Origin: Chitinophagales bacterium
Lineage (GTDB): Bacteria; Bacteroidota; Bacteroidia; Chitinophagales; Chitinophagaceae
DNA length: 64,000 nucleotides
Assembly: GCA_020636495.1 (NCBI GenBank)
Contig: JACJXQ010000008.1
Location: 372,001 to 436,000 of the forward strand
Direction of reading: 5' to 3'
Below are positions 25,548 through 35,223 of the stretch, one piece after another. The notes under the pieces are model-generated. The model searched no databases. It saw only the letters and a program-made list of their open reading frames with translations, and was not told the origin of the DNA. Each line of letters begins with the position of its first letter. Positions within the stretch are counted from its first letter, which is position 1. Both the position numbers and the translations under genes were made by a program.

Positions 25548-26628
25548 TACTGAGCAGTGTTTTTACAATACGCTCTGCTGTCTTTCCATCCCACAGGTCG
25601 GGGATAGCACCTTCTTTCCAGTTGCCTGAAAAAATGCGTGCCAATGCACTTTCCAGTTTATCCGGGTCGTTACCTACCAGCTCGTTGGTACCGATGCTTA
25701 CCGTTTCGGGACGTTCGGTATTCTCGCGTAGTGTTACACAGGGCACACCCATAACGGTGGTCTCCTCCTGTATACCACCCGAATCTGTTATTACTGCTTT
25801 GCAACGGCTGACCAGGTAGATAAAGGATAAATAGCCCTGCGGCTCGATAACTATCAGGTTTTCATGAGAGAAACCTGTTTCGTCGAGTGTCTTTTTCGTG
25901 CGTGGATGTACGGGAAAAATAATATTATGTCCTTTGCTGTTTTGCACAATGCGGTCAAGTAAAGACTTTAATTGTTCCGGGTCGTCAGCATTATGCGGCC
26001 TGTGTAGTGTGAGAATGATACATTTATCAAGATGGAGCGACAGCTCTTGTACAATAGATGGCTCTGTAAGCCTGTTCCTGTTAGCATACAGGCTGTCTAT
26101 CATTATATTACCCACATAATAAACACTACCAGCCTGCACACCACTGCGCATCAGGTTTTCGTTGGCCGTTTCTGTAGGCGTGAAATAATAATCACAGATG
26201 CTATCCGTCACCAGCCTGTTTATCTCCTCTGGCATGGTCATATCGAAAGAACGGATACCTGCTTCAATATGCGCCACCTTTATATTCAGTTTTTTAGCAA
26301 CGATGCTGCATGCCAGTGTAGAATTCACATCGCCTACCACTACCACTACATCACAAGTATTATTCAGCAACTCCTGCTCAAACCCTATCATGATATTGGC
26401 CGTTTGCACCGCCTGCGAACCTGAGCCGGCTTCCAGGTTTACATGTGGTAGAGGTATACCGAGTTCATCAAAAAAGACACGGCTTAACCTATCATCATAA
26501 TGTTGCCCCGTATGCACCAGCCTGTAACTGATGTTCACCCCGAGTTCGCGCACTCTTTCCAGTTCACTTATCAGCGGTGCTATTTTCAGAAAGTTGGGCC
26601 TGGCCCCTGCAACTATGGTTAACTTCAT
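25525..26628 (-). CDS. wecB: UDP-N-acetylglucosamine 2-epimerase (non-hydrolysing)
   Basis: A 367-residue enzyme with the GT-B-like epimerase fold. Signature blocks are GARPNFLKIAPLI at the start, EAGIRSFDMTMPEEINR in the middle, LHRPHNADDPE and the C-terminal ITDSGGIQEETTVMGVPCVTLRENTERPE. It converts UDP-GlcNAc to UDP-ManNAc, or the C-2 epimer of a diamino-uronic acid as WbpI does in ManNAc3NAcA synthesis. Given the WbpA- and WbpD-like genes in this locus, the WbpI role is attractive. Family assignment is firm, the substrate less so. Confidence 0.9.
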   Translation of the reverse strand: MKLTIVAGARPNFLKIAPLISELERVRELGVNISYRLVHTGQHYDDRLSRVFFDELGIPLPHVNLEAGSGSQAVQTANIMIGFEQELLNNTCDVVVVVGDVNSTLACSIVAKKLNIKVAHIEAGIRSFDMTMPEEINRLVTDSICDYYFTPTETANENLMRSGVQAGSVYYVGNIMIDSLYANRNRLTEPSIVQELSLHLDKCIILTLHRPHNADDPEQLKSLLDRIVQNSKGHNIIFPVHPRTKKTLDETGFSHENLIVIEPQGYLSFIYLVSRCKAVITDSGGIQEETTVMGVPCVTLRENTERPETVSIGTNELVGNDPDKLESALARIFSGNWKEGAIPDLWDGKTAERIVKTLLSIERFINE

Positions 26629-27833
26629 TTGTTGGTCCTGAGTAGAAATTGATTCAGGTGCTCTATCTGTATCTCACGATTGAATACATTACGGGCAGCC
26701 TTTACACAATTAGCTTTTATCTTTTGTATCTCCGCATCATCTGTTTCTGCCACCTCTTTTATTTTTACGGATATCTGTTTATAATCTGACGGCTGACAAG
26801 TCCAGCCTGCACCATATTCATTGATTATCTGTTCACCTTCTCCACCGCCTGAAAATATGATCGGTAGTCCCGCAGCCATTGCCTCATATATCTTAGAGGG
26901 TATAGCACCATAGATAGGTGTTACCAGCGGTATTATAGTTACATCATACTTCATCAGTGTTTCAGGTATCATATCCCTGTGTACTGATGGGTATATATAT
27001 ATACCGCGGTTGGGTTGCTTTTTCACCAGTTCTGTAATCTCTGTTTTTTCTGACCCATCGCCATATATATGCAACTCTGCACCTAAAGCTCCGAAGTCTA
27101 TCTGCCTGCAAAGTTCAGCCACCCCCTGCGCTATACCCAAAAGGCCGGCATACACTATGCGTAGTTTGCCTCTGCTTTCCTGTGGTACTACTTTATCTCT
27201 AATTTTTTCAAAGCGGTTAAAATCCACTCCATTACGAAACAGAAGTGTCCTTTTACTATCTGTTTTTTCCAGTCGTTCTGTTATCTCAGCAGACTGCCCC
27301 ATACATGCATATGAGCGGCGATACAGGTAACGCTCCAGTTTCTCCAATCTCTTATAAATATAACCTTCAGAAATAGCGCCTAACCTGAGCGCGGACAAAG
27401 GCCATATGTCTGATACGTTCATGATATGTTTGGCTCCTGAAAGGCGGGCCAAAGCAAGTCCTGTCAACCCCAGGGTAAGTGGCGGTGACTCGGTAATAAT
27501 ATATACCGGCCTGAACCTTCTTATTTTGAACAACGCAAACATTGATGTGCAACCAAAGGACAACATGCTGATGATACGGGGTACAGACCTTTTGGAATGA
27601 GAAGCATAAAGCGTATATCTGCGCACATTGATACCATCCATATCATCCTGCATAGAGAAACGCCCGCGGTACCTATCGAACACCCTGCCGGTAGGGTAAT
27701 TGGGCATAGCTGTAATGACACGTATATCCCAACCGCGTTTCTGAAGTCCTAAAACGGTTTCGTAGAGCCTGGATTGAGGAGCACCCATTTCGGGCGGAAA
27801 GTATTTTGTCAGTAGTACGAGCTTCTTCTCCAA
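26625..27833 (-). CDS. Glycosyltransferase family 4 (WbuB-like)
   Basis: A 402-residue GT-B retaining glycosyltransferase. The N-terminal half begins KLVLLTKYFPPEMGAPQSRLYE, a typical GT4 acceptor loop for membrane-bound lipid acceptors, with hydrophobic patch RISMLSFGCTSMFALF near residue 95. The C-terminal donor site has FRNGVDFNRFE, RIVYAGLLGIAQG and PSKIYEAMAAGLPIIFSGGGEG, with the E(x)7E-like pattern. Close relatives are WbuB-type enzymes that add a residue to the lipid-linked first sugar. It overlaps wecB by 4 bases. Donor sugar not known. Confidence 0.87.
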   Translation of the reverse strand: MEKKLVLLTKYFPPEMGAPQSRLYETVLGLQKRGWDIRVITAMPNYPTGRVFDRYRGRFSMQDDMDGINVRRYTLYASHSKRSVPRIISMLSFGCTSMFALFKIRRFRPVYIITESPPLTLGLTGLALARLSGAKHIMNVSDIWPLSALRLGAISEGYIYKRLEKLERYLYRRSYACMGQSAEITERLEKTDSKRTLLFRNGVDFNRFEKIRDKVVPQESRGKLRIVYAGLLGIAQGVAELCRQIDFGALGAELHIYGDGSEKTEITELVKKQPNRGIYIYPSVHRDMIPETLMKYDVTIIPLVTPIYGAIPSKIYEAMAAGLPIIFSGGGEGEQIINEYGAGWTCQPSDYKQISVKIKEVAETDDAEIQKIKANCVKAARNVFNREIQIEHLNQFLLRTNK

Positions 27834-27835
27834 TA

Positions 27836-29113
27836 TCAGTTCAATTCCGAATAAAAATGTTTCAACTTTCCGGATAAGGGTCGGTCTATTTTTGAAACAC
27901 GGTTTATTATAATGTTTAAATCCGGCTCAAGATATAAGGTTATCTTCTCTTTTACTAAATCGACCTCGTTTTTTGCAAGATCCCTGTCTGCAACTATGTC
28001 AAAGACGAACTCGTTTAGCTTAGTCTGGCGAATGATGAACTCCTTCAACACACCACTTGCTTCCAGCACACTGCGGGATATATAATAGAATGTAAGACCC
28101 GCCGCTTTTTTGCCGGAGGGCAGGACGATGGTATCATTCAGCCTACCCGACAGCTGCTCCAGGCTTCTGTATATGCCCGCCCTTTCATTGCTGATGATAC
28201 CTACATCACTTGTTTCATAACGTATCATCGGCATGGCCATATTATACAACGAGGTTGATATGATACGGTTGTCCTCCAATGTTTCTGTAAGCAAAGTTTC
28301 TTCCGTCAGTCTCCATTTCCCATCGGGAGCATCAAAGGCTGTAATACAGGTTTCAGAAATACCATACTCGCGAATATTCGGCACACCAAATGCCTGTTCA
28401 AGTATTGTATGGTCTTCAGGCGTGCAGGTCTCTGACGTGCTGATACATATTTTGAGTGTAGGTGTAATTTCTTTCAGGGTCAATCCTTTACTCAGCAAAT
28501 GACGAGCGAACGTAACCAGTGAATTGGTATAGCCATAAATATAGTCGAAGGCGTTATGTTGAAAACGTTTTATGAATCCGTCCAGTGCCTTATCTGACAA
28601 ATCGAACACACTGAAACGCTGACGGTTCATGAACCCATCCTTGAATACTTCTTTTTTATTGGCCAGCAGTTCTTTGGGTATACCATAAAAGCGTGCCTGT
28701 TTTGATGACAGATCAATACCATACCAGCTATACCTATCGGCAATTACCGCCCATGTCATGGCATGGGCCATTTTATCTTTCGCATAAAAGAACGGGGTGC
28801 CTGAAGAACCCGATGTACTGCCCGTATGACAATCAGATAGTTTTATACCACTTGATAGCATTTGCTGCAAAGGCAGCTGCAGGTCTTTTTTTGTGACTAC
28901 TGGCAAGTCTTCCCACCTATCAGGGAATATGTTTCCGACCAGTTGTTTGTATAAAGCGTTATTGTCAAAATGTAACTTAGCTATCTGCCATGCCTTTTCT
29001 GTCTGCCAATGAATGAACTCATCTTTACTCATTGATTGCAAACGTATAAGGTCAGCTTTCGCTTTGCCTATCGGGTAGCCCTTTAGTTGTAATATTTTTT
29101 CAAAAAGACTCAA
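27836..29113 (-). CDS. CapK-like adenylate-forming enzyme
   Basis: A 425-residue member of the phenylacetate-CoA ligase/CapK group. The ATP-binding P-loop is TGSTSGSSGTPFFY and later blocks are REYGISETC and MIRYETSDVGII, matching the adenylate-forming fold; the lid region is shortened. These proteins occur in many capsule and O-antigen loci and are thought to activate a carboxylate, perhaps an acyl or amino acid, for transfer onto a sugar. It lies 2 bases downstream of one GT4 gene and 7 before another, so it is embedded in the operon. The activated acid is unknown. Confidence 0.82.
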   Translation of the reverse strand: MSLFEKILQLKGYPIGKAKADLIRLQSMSKDEFIHWQTEKAWQIAKLHFDNNALYKQLVGNIFPDRWEDLPVVTKKDLQLPLQQMLSSGIKLSDCHTGSTSGSSGTPFFYAKDKMAHAMTWAVIADRYSWYGIDLSSKQARFYGIPKELLANKKEVFKDGFMNRQRFSVFDLSDKALDGFIKRFQHNAFDYIYGYTNSLVTFARHLLSKGLTLKEITPTLKICISTSETCTPEDHTILEQAFGVPNIREYGISETCITAFDAPDGKWRLTEETLLTETLEDNRIISTSLYNMAMPMIRYETSDVGIISNERAGIYRSLEQLSGRLNDTIVLPSGKKAAGLTFYYISRSVLEASGVLKEFIIRQTKLNEFVFDIVADRDLAKNEVDLVKEKITLYLEPDLNIIINRVSKIDRPLSGKLKHFYSELN

Positions 29114-29120
29114 TTGTCTA

Positions 29121-30170
29121 TTATACAGAAGCGAAAAGTTGCTCCCACTTATTCTTTAAAATATCCCAGTCAAATTGTACAGCGTACTTTCTGCCATTCA
29201 TGCTCAACCTGTTTGCTATTTTGGCATCGTGCATAAGCAGGGTCATTGCATTGCAAAGTGCTTCGGGATTATCCCGGGGTATCAGCATTCCTGTTGCTGT
29301 ATGCGTCAGCATATATGGTATACCCCCGACATTGGTTGATATAATGGGCAAGCCAAGTGCCATAGCTTCTATTATACTTACAGGTTGGTTATCAAAGTTG
29401 CTGGTATTGATAAACATATTACAGTCCTGCGCCAGTTGTATCCATTCCTCTTTAGACAGTTTCCCAGTGAACTGAACCTTGCCTTCTAATTTGTAATCTT
29501 TGACCAACTGTTTACACAGGATCATACTGCCATCCACGTCCGGGCCAACCATGGTTAGCTTTGCATTCGGGAATTCTTTTACAAACATTTCAAAAGCAAG
29601 GATAGCCATTTCAGGATTGTATGTTGTATGAAACGCTCTCACCCAAAGAATGTACGGTTGTATCCGGCTTCTTTCTTTATAAGGATATTTTTCAAACGTA
29701 ATTGCGTTACCGATCGTAACACCTTTATATCCTGCATTTACTAAGTGATCCTGCAGGTAAGCAGAAACAGTAACATTGGTGAATGCTCGTCCAAAAAGCT
29801 GCCTGCATTTTCTCGGAGAGTTCTTGAAACGCTCAGGTAAATTGCCACCATGCAGTATGGGGATATACTTTACACCTAACATCTTACACAACCTGCCACA
29901 AGCCCATGCGAAATTAAACGCCGCTGTACTATATGTATCTATCAACACTACATCAACCTTGCCGCGATACTTCCATATAGCCGATAACATATCCAGCATA
30001 CGTGAGCGTTGTTTAAGCTTCGAGGAACTATAATAAAGTGTATGGCCTTCTTCCTCTAATAGTTTGCCGAGCGTATCAATACTTGTAGGTGTTCTGCCAT
30101 GTACAGCCAATTTATTACCAATGTATAATATGCTCAGCTTATTACTCACACCGTTTTTTTGTAGTGACAT
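29121..30170 (-). CDS. Glycosyltransferase family 4
   Basis: A GT-B enzyme of about 349 residues. Useful landmarks are LSILYIGNKLAVHGRTPTSI at the start, LHGGNLPERFK, and the donor half VGPDVDGSM, FTGKLSKEEWIQLA, then PVSIIEAMALGLPIISTNVGGIPYML. The E(x)7E motif is within SIIEAMALGLPII. I placed the start at 30170; the frame runs further to 30194, but that would extend more deeply into the upstream Wzy gene (stop at 30142). A GTG at 30149 is another option. Donor and acceptor unknown. Confidence 0.82.
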   Translation of the reverse strand: MSLQKNGVSNKLSILYIGNKLAVHGRTPTSIDTLGKLLEEEGHTLYYSSSKLKQRSRMLDMLSAIWKYRGKVDVVLIDTYSTAAFNFAWACGRLCKMLGVKYIPILHGGNLPERFKNSPRKCRQLFGRAFTNVTVSAYLQDHLVNAGYKGVTIGNAITFEKYPYKERSRIQPYILWVRAFHTTYNPEMAILAFEMFVKEFPNAKLTMVGPDVDGSMILCKQLVKDYKLEGKVQFTGKLSKEEWIQLAQDCNMFINTSNFDNQPVSIIEAMALGLPIISTNVGGIPYMLTHTATGMLIPRDNPEALCNAMTLLMHDAKIANRLSMNGRKYAVQFDWDILKNKWEQLFASV

Positions 30171-31500
30171 AAACAGGTACGGCAGCGAGCACATAGCAAA
30201 CTATAGTTGTATTGGTACGCATGGCCGAGTGAGAAGCAGAAAGTATCGCAAGGCAAAACAAGGCCGCACTTACTCCCATCCACAAACGGTATTTCTGTTT
30301 GCTTATCCAGTATACAGGGAATAGCAACAGTACCAACGACGCCAGCAGCCCCCCGATACCATGCTCACTTATAAGCCTTGTAAATTCGGTATGTGCCGCT
30401 GAATCAGGAGGGCCACCATAGTTGCCTCTCAGATCTTTAGCACCACCGGGACCCACACCAAACAGAAAGTTACTTTTAAAGATATACCAGTCGGCAGCTA
30501 TAAGGCTGGTACGGCCTGATGTTACTTTGTTCCACGTCTTTTCCAGTTCACCGCTTTTGGTAGCTATGGTCTCGCCACGATACCTGTCCGACAACATATG
30601 CCCGGTCATCTCATCCACCTTATTGAACACCAGCACACCTGATATGCTGAACAATATCATGATGACGGAATAGCGAATGAATGTTCTGCGGTTGACCATC
30701 ATAGCAAAACCAATAGCGGCAAATACAGATGCCACGGCTGCAAAGACCCCGCCACGGGAGAACGTGAGAAAACTGCGAAAGAACAGGAAGCCTATTAATA
30801 TATAGCAAAGCCACTTTGCCATGATGGGTCGCTTGAGCAACAGTAGCAGCATAGTGTAAACAATACCTAAACCCAGTATCGTAGACACCTGGTTGGTGCC
30901 ACCACCTGATGCTTTGAAATTGGCACGCAGGTTGAAATGTACACTGCTGATAGCAGGGGTTTTCAATGCCAGGTATGCCGCCACTAAAACGATCGGCATC
31001 AGCCCGAACTGTAGCGTACTGGCAAAACGTTCTATATCCCACCGCTCCCTTGACACCAATATCAGCAACACTGCTAGCTCCAGCGTAGGGAGAATATTAA
31101 ACACCCATTGCTCCCTGTCAAAACTTGCCAGATTGACAAACAAACTCGGCAACAGGAAAACACATATCAATACACCCGCGTGGTATAATGGTTTTTCAGA
31201 GCGCTCCCTTACATGGTACAATATGATGGTGCCTATGGCAAATAATATATAATACTTACCAACCTCATCCACCATCACAGACCCCTTCACCATTCTCGAC
31301 CATACCTCAAGTATGGGTGATGCCGCTATACAATACCATATCCATTCCTGCCTGTTGGAAACAGAGGCGAATATCGTAACAAGGAACACCAGCGACCATA
31401 TTATCGTGACCATATATGGCACATAACAGCCCGCAACACCAACTGCTACTAAAAGCCCTACCTGTAATAAGGTCAGTTTATTTGTGTTGTAGTTGCTCAC
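30142..31500 (-). CDS. O-antigen polymerase/ligase family membrane protein (Wzy-like)
   Basis: A 452-residue polytopic protein with around eleven hydrophobic helices, for example VGLLVAVGVAGCYVPYMVTIIW at the start and LLASLVLLLFPVYWI near the end. A long non-membrane loop, about residues 280-370, contains LFGVGPGGAKDL and HTEFTRLISEHGIGG, the Wzy_C/O-antigen-ligase pattern with conserved His and Glu. In a locus with a flippase and Wzc/Wza-like proteins but no WaaL acceptor context, the polymerase role is the better fit. It overlaps the preceding glycosyltransferase by 4 bases. Confidence 0.83.
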   Translation of the reverse strand: MSNYNTNKLTLLQVGLLVAVGVAGCYVPYMVTIIWSLVFLVTIFASVSNRQEWIWYCIAASPILEVWSRMVKGSVMVDEVGKYYILFAIGTIILYHVRERSEKPLYHAGVLICVFLLPSLFVNLASFDREQWVFNILPTLELAVLLILVSRERWDIERFASTLQFGLMPIVLVAAYLALKTPAISSVHFNLRANFKASGGGTNQVSTILGLGIVYTMLLLLLKRPIMAKWLCYILIGFLFFRSFLTFSRGGVFAAVASVFAAIGFAMMVNRRTFIRYSVIMILFSISGVLVFNKVDEMTGHMLSDRYRGETIATKSGELEKTWNKVTSGRTSLIAADWYIFKSNFLFGVGPGGAKDLRGNYGGPPDSAAHTEFTRLISEHGIGGLLASLVLLLFPVYWISKQKYRLWMGVSAALFCLAILSASHSAMRTNTTIVCYVLAAVPVYVTTKKRCE

Positions 31501-32642
31501 TGCTCTATGTTGTACACTTTGGCCATTCTCTGTTTGAACCGCTCGTAAGTAAACAGTTTGCTCATCGTTATCGCGTTCAGGCTTATCTCCTTCAGTTGCT
31601 TATTCACGGCTATGTTGTTCAGCACATCTAATATATATCCAGACGAAGTATTGTTCATCAGGAAACCGTTCCTGCCATCCGTTATCTGCTTGGTTATAGC
31701 CGATAGTTTGGTTGTAACTGGTATACACCCGAATGCCGCTGCTTCTGCCACAACTTTCGGGAAGCTTTCTGAAATGCTGGGTAGTATCATAAAATGTGCG
31801 GATGCATAGAGTTTATTCAGCTCTTCCCTGCTTATGTCTCCCGTTATCACTACATTAATGTGCTGCACATTTTCAGCAAGAGCTTTCACTTCATCCATCA
31901 GCATACCACCACCTACTATATGTATACTTTCGTACCTGTCACTGAGCTTACTACTCTGCAATGCCTGCATCAGCGGAATGATACCCTTTGAAGGCATGAG
32001 GTTGCCTACGAACAGCAATCTCAGCTTGCCAGAGAAATCTTTTTCTGCACCTGTCGCGTTCATGCCTCTTAACTCATCTTCATACATACAGGGATTTTCC
32101 AGGTCATATACATTCTCACTATCCGTATCGTTCTTACCACTTACGGTAATGCGTATGTTCGGCTTTCTGACTTTCTTCAGCAGGTTTCGCTGCAGGCGAT
32201 ATGTAAACGGGATATTATCATCCGTCCACTCACCTGCATACTTATGTGCGTATATTCTTTTATTATCCAGCAAGGATATAAGTATCATTAATAGCGCAGG
32301 ATGTGACGGCCCACGTGTATGTACATGTGTGGCGTACTTCAGGTGTTTTAATATTTGATACAGGAACACAGGATATGCAGACAATACATACAGTATATTA
32401 ATGAACCCACTGTGGCTGACACATGGCATAACCACCGGATGAACCTTAGCACTGCTGACGGGTTTCAGTGATGGCTTCATTTTTAATGTCCTCGCGCCAA
32501 GCCATATGATCTTATCGAACATTTCCTCTACCACTTTCATCTCCCGCAGCACGGGATCGAAAGCCAGTAGCTTGTTACCGTCATACATCATGGCGGTATC
32601 AGAAACTACGAGGAGTATATTTTTCTGTAAATGTCCAGGCAC
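31497..32642 (-). CDS. Glycosyltransferase family 4
   Basis: A 381-residue GT-B enzyme. The N-terminal half has KNILLVVSDTAMMYDG and THVHTRGPSHPALLMI; the donor half has RLLFVGNLMPSKGIIPLMQAL, VVITGDISREELNKLYASAHFMILPS and ESFPKVVAEAAAFGCIPVTTKL, with the E(x)7E motif formed by ESFPKVVAE. Its start overlaps the next upstream gene by 37 bases, an unusually long overlap, so the true start may be a little downstream. No assignment of donor sugar. Confidence 0.83.
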   Translation of the reverse strand: MPGHLQKNILLVVSDTAMMYDGNKLLAFDPVLREMKVVEEMFDKIIWLGARTLKMKPSLKPVSSAKVHPVVMPCVSHSGFINILYVLSAYPVFLYQILKHLKYATHVHTRGPSHPALLMILISLLDNKRIYAHKYAGEWTDDNIPFTYRLQRNLLKKVRKPNIRITVSGKNDTDSENVYDLENPCMYEDELRGMNATGAEKDFSGKLRLLFVGNLMPSKGIIPLMQALQSSKLSDRYESIHIVGGGMLMDEVKALAENVQHINVVITGDISREELNKLYASAHFMILPSISESFPKVVAEAAAFGCIPVTTKLSAITKQITDGRNGFLMNNTSSGYILDVLNNIAVNKQLKEISLNAITMSKLFTYERFKQRMAKVYNIEQ

Positions 32643-33628
32643 TTGTTGGTATAATCTTCAGGGTTAAATTTCTTTTTATAAAGGGTCTTCATTTTATCAG
32701 GCAAACTATGGTCCAATAAAATATCTTCTATTCGTTTGCCCCAATCCTCATATTCAAAGTTGTTCATAAACAACTGCGGCAATTCTTCTGCAATGGCTTC
32801 TGCAGCACTGCCAGTCTTATATGCAATAAAGGGCAGTCCTGCCGCAAGATATTCTATCAGTACAAGCGGTCCCGTTTCAGCAGGGGAACAATGTATGGCC
32901 ATTTTGTATTGCCCGTACATGGGCGTCATATCTGATACATCGTGTATCATTCGGATAGTATCATTATCTATATCCTGCAACAGCCTCTTGTAATAATCAC
33001 GCTCTATGATATTCCCGTAAATGTCCAGCGTGAAGTTTATTCGCTTTGCCAATGCAACAGCAAACTCAATATTCTTTACCGCACGTATATTGGCAACCAC
33101 CATAAGGTCTTTAGGGTTGTCGGTTTTGTTTTCATCACCGGTTACAGGCATTACTGTATTCTCCAGCAGGAAAATATGTTCTTTATGTACTCCTATGGTC
33201 GATACGGCCCACGCTATTTGTTCTTTGTTTACACCTATGTAGTAAGCAGGTTTGAACATTCCTGCATAGCGTTTAGGTATATCTTTTATTATAGCTGCAT
33301 GGTCGTGCACAACCAATTTGTATTTCCCTCCAAACAGCCACTGCGCCAACCTGATATATGCATACACGTGACGCAAATGCGTGTGTACAATATCATAGCC
33401 GCTACATATTTTGTGCGCTTTGTATAATGTCAGCAGGTTGTACTTACCTCTGCGGTTCAACACATGCAGTTGTAAACGTTTTTCCAGTTCTTTATCTAAC
33501 GCGCTACCGGCAGTAAACAACAACGCACCCGTTTCAATACCCCTGGCTGTTAACAACTTTGTGATGCTGACAAAAAGCTTTTCTGCCCCACCTGTTTCCA
33601 GCCTGTCTATTACATGCAGTACTTTCAT
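32606..33628 (-). CDS. Glycosyltransferase family 4
   Basis: A 340-residue GT-B enzyme starting KVLHVIDRLETGGAEKLFVSI, the classic GT4 first strand with GGAE motif. DIVHTHLRHVYAYIRLA binds acceptor; the donor half has VVANIRAVKNIEFAVALAK, IHDVSDMTPMYGQYKMAIHC and PLVLIEYLAAGLPFIAYKTG. Its 5' end touches the stop of the GT2 gene. The sugar added is unknown. Confidence 0.85.
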   Translation of the reverse strand: MKVLHVIDRLETGGAEKLFVSITKLLTARGIETGALLFTAGSALDKELEKRLQLHVLNRRGKYNLLTLYKAHKICSGYDIVHTHLRHVYAYIRLAQWLFGGKYKLVVHDHAAIIKDIPKRYAGMFKPAYYIGVNKEQIAWAVSTIGVHKEHIFLLENTVMPVTGDENKTDNPKDLMVVANIRAVKNIEFAVALAKRINFTLDIYGNIIERDYYKRLLQDIDNDTIRMIHDVSDMTPMYGQYKMAIHCSPAETGPLVLIEYLAAGLPFIAYKTGSAAEAIAEELPQLFMNNFEYEDWGKRIEDILLDHSLPDKMKTLYKKKFNPEDYTNKCLDIYRKIYSS

Positions 33629-35223
33629 TAGCGAACCTCTATACCACGTTTTTTAAATTCGTCCATCGTGGTTTGATAATTGGCTTTGTAAGCCCTCCTC
33701 ATTGAAGGCATTTTATACAACAACACAAACAACCGGGCTATTTTTTTAAGAATATTTCCGTTGATGATGACCTGGTTCATGTATTTTATCTTCACATGGT
33801 TGAGGAACTGGCGGTGTGTATAGTACTTGTTATAAATGAATATCTCGCTGGTAGAGGGATTCAATACTTTAGTAACCGTATTCTTCGTCATGAAGTTTGT
33901 AATGACCCTTGCATTGTGCGCACGTAATCCACCGGAAGGTGCTCGATGGTGACCTATTTCTGCCGAGGGGTCGAATATCATCAGTGCGCCATTCAGATGA
34001 CAGCGCATCGCCAGGTCGTGGTCAGCCTTTACATTCCTGTTAAAGAACATGTCCATGCCTCCCACTTTTTCTACTACCGACTTTTTTATCAGTGTAATAG
34101 GGAAAGTGTCTGACAGATAGTAGTGATAATTAACAGCCCCGTACACAATACCTTTCTCCCTCACATTAGAAGCCACCATATCCGCATCGAAACGATACAT
34201 GGTCTGCAACATCTTTTCTATAAGGTCAGGTTTTATATTATAGGCATCATCCCCGAAAAAGAAAATATATTCTCCCGTCGATTCTTCTATAAGTTTATTC
34301 CACGCCAGGCATTGTCCTTTTTCATCCTGTGGAAAATACCTGACCGTGATATTCTTATATTTAGTAAGATCTATTTGTTGCCTGTGTTCTTTATCTGTCT
34401 GGTCTGTTATCAATACCTCGTGTGGCAGAATGGTTTGCAGGTTCAGTTCTCTCAGCTCTTCTTCCAGGTAAGGATACCTGTCCAGTGTTGGTGCCAACAC
34501 CGATACAGTGGTGGGCTGGACTGCCTTTTCCGTTTTTGCAGAAGGATACAGGCAGGGCTTAGGGTTTATATACTTCACATCCCTTACAGATGACCATGCG
34601 GCAAGATTAGCCCCGAAACCGGGTTTATTAAACAAGGTCCAGAACAACCATTTTTTAGTAAAGAAGTGTTTGGCGAAAACCCATTCATCTTTTAATGGTG
34701 CTTCAACATTGGCTTGGTGTGCTTTTTCTAATAAACCAGAATGATACCTTATTATTCCTCCCTGTTTCAGGATGCGATAGCCCAATGCCACCCCACTCAT
34801 TGCTAACGACACATACTCATCAGAGAAAGAACCTGTTTGTTTCAAAACAGATGTCCTTATCATGCAAGCCTTCAGGCTGAGCCTGAAGTTGGTATGTGTA
34901 ACATTTTCATCACCATCTATATTGTACATCCATGTGGGATGAACATAGTTGAGCACATCCGGCAAGCCCCTTGTTCCACACCTGAGGCCGGCATGAAAAA
35001 CATCAACAGGTTTTTGCGCCAGCTCCTGAATCAATTCCTTTTTCGGTTCACCCAATGAATAATCCCAAAACAAGAGCCATTCCGCATCGGTTGAAGCCAC
35101 AACTTCATCTACCTGCTTTTTTAATACTGCAAGGCCATCAGACGCATGTAATACATTACCTGCTTCCCATAGAGCAGAACAGCCATCCTTAGAAAAACAT
35201 ACCAGGTCAATTCCCTTATTCAT
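33628..35223 (-). CDS. Glycosyltransferase family 2, two-domain
   Basis: A 531-residue protein. Residues 1-235 look like a GT-A-type but degenerate module (DAEWLLFWDYSLGEPK, SGVALGYRILKQGGII). Residues 245-440 are a canonical GT2 domain: TVSVLAPTLDRYPYLEEELRELNLQ, then HEVLITDQTD and the metal motif FFFGDDAYNIKPD, followed by NVKADHDLAMRCHLNGA and HHRAPSGGLRA. A basic helical tail closes the protein. It transfers one sugar of the repeat unit; the N-terminal module may bind the acceptor or another sugar nucleotide. Its stop shares a base with the next gene's start. Confidence 0.82.
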   Translation of the reverse strand: MNKGIDLVCFSKDGCSALWEAGNVLHASDGLAVLKKQVDEVVASTDAEWLLFWDYSLGEPKKELIQELAQKPVDVFHAGLRCGTRGLPDVLNYVHPTWMYNIDGDENVTHTNFRLSLKACMIRTSVLKQTGSFSDEYVSLAMSGVALGYRILKQGGIIRYHSGLLEKAHQANVEAPLKDEWVFAKHFFTKKWLFWTLFNKPGFGANLAAWSSVRDVKYINPKPCLYPSAKTEKAVQPTTVSVLAPTLDRYPYLEEELRELNLQTILPHEVLITDQTDKEHRQQIDLTKYKNITVRYFPQDEKGQCLAWNKLIEESTGEYIFFFGDDAYNIKPDLIEKMLQTMYRFDADMVASNVREKGIVYGAVNYHYYLSDTFPITLIKKSVVEKVGGMDMFFNRNVKADHDLAMRCHLNGALMIFDPSAEIGHHRAPSGGLRAHNARVITNFMTKNTVTKVLNPSTSEIFIYNKYYTHRQFLNHVKIKYMNQVIINGNILKKIARLFVLLYKMPSMRRAYKANYQTTMDEFKKRGIEVR

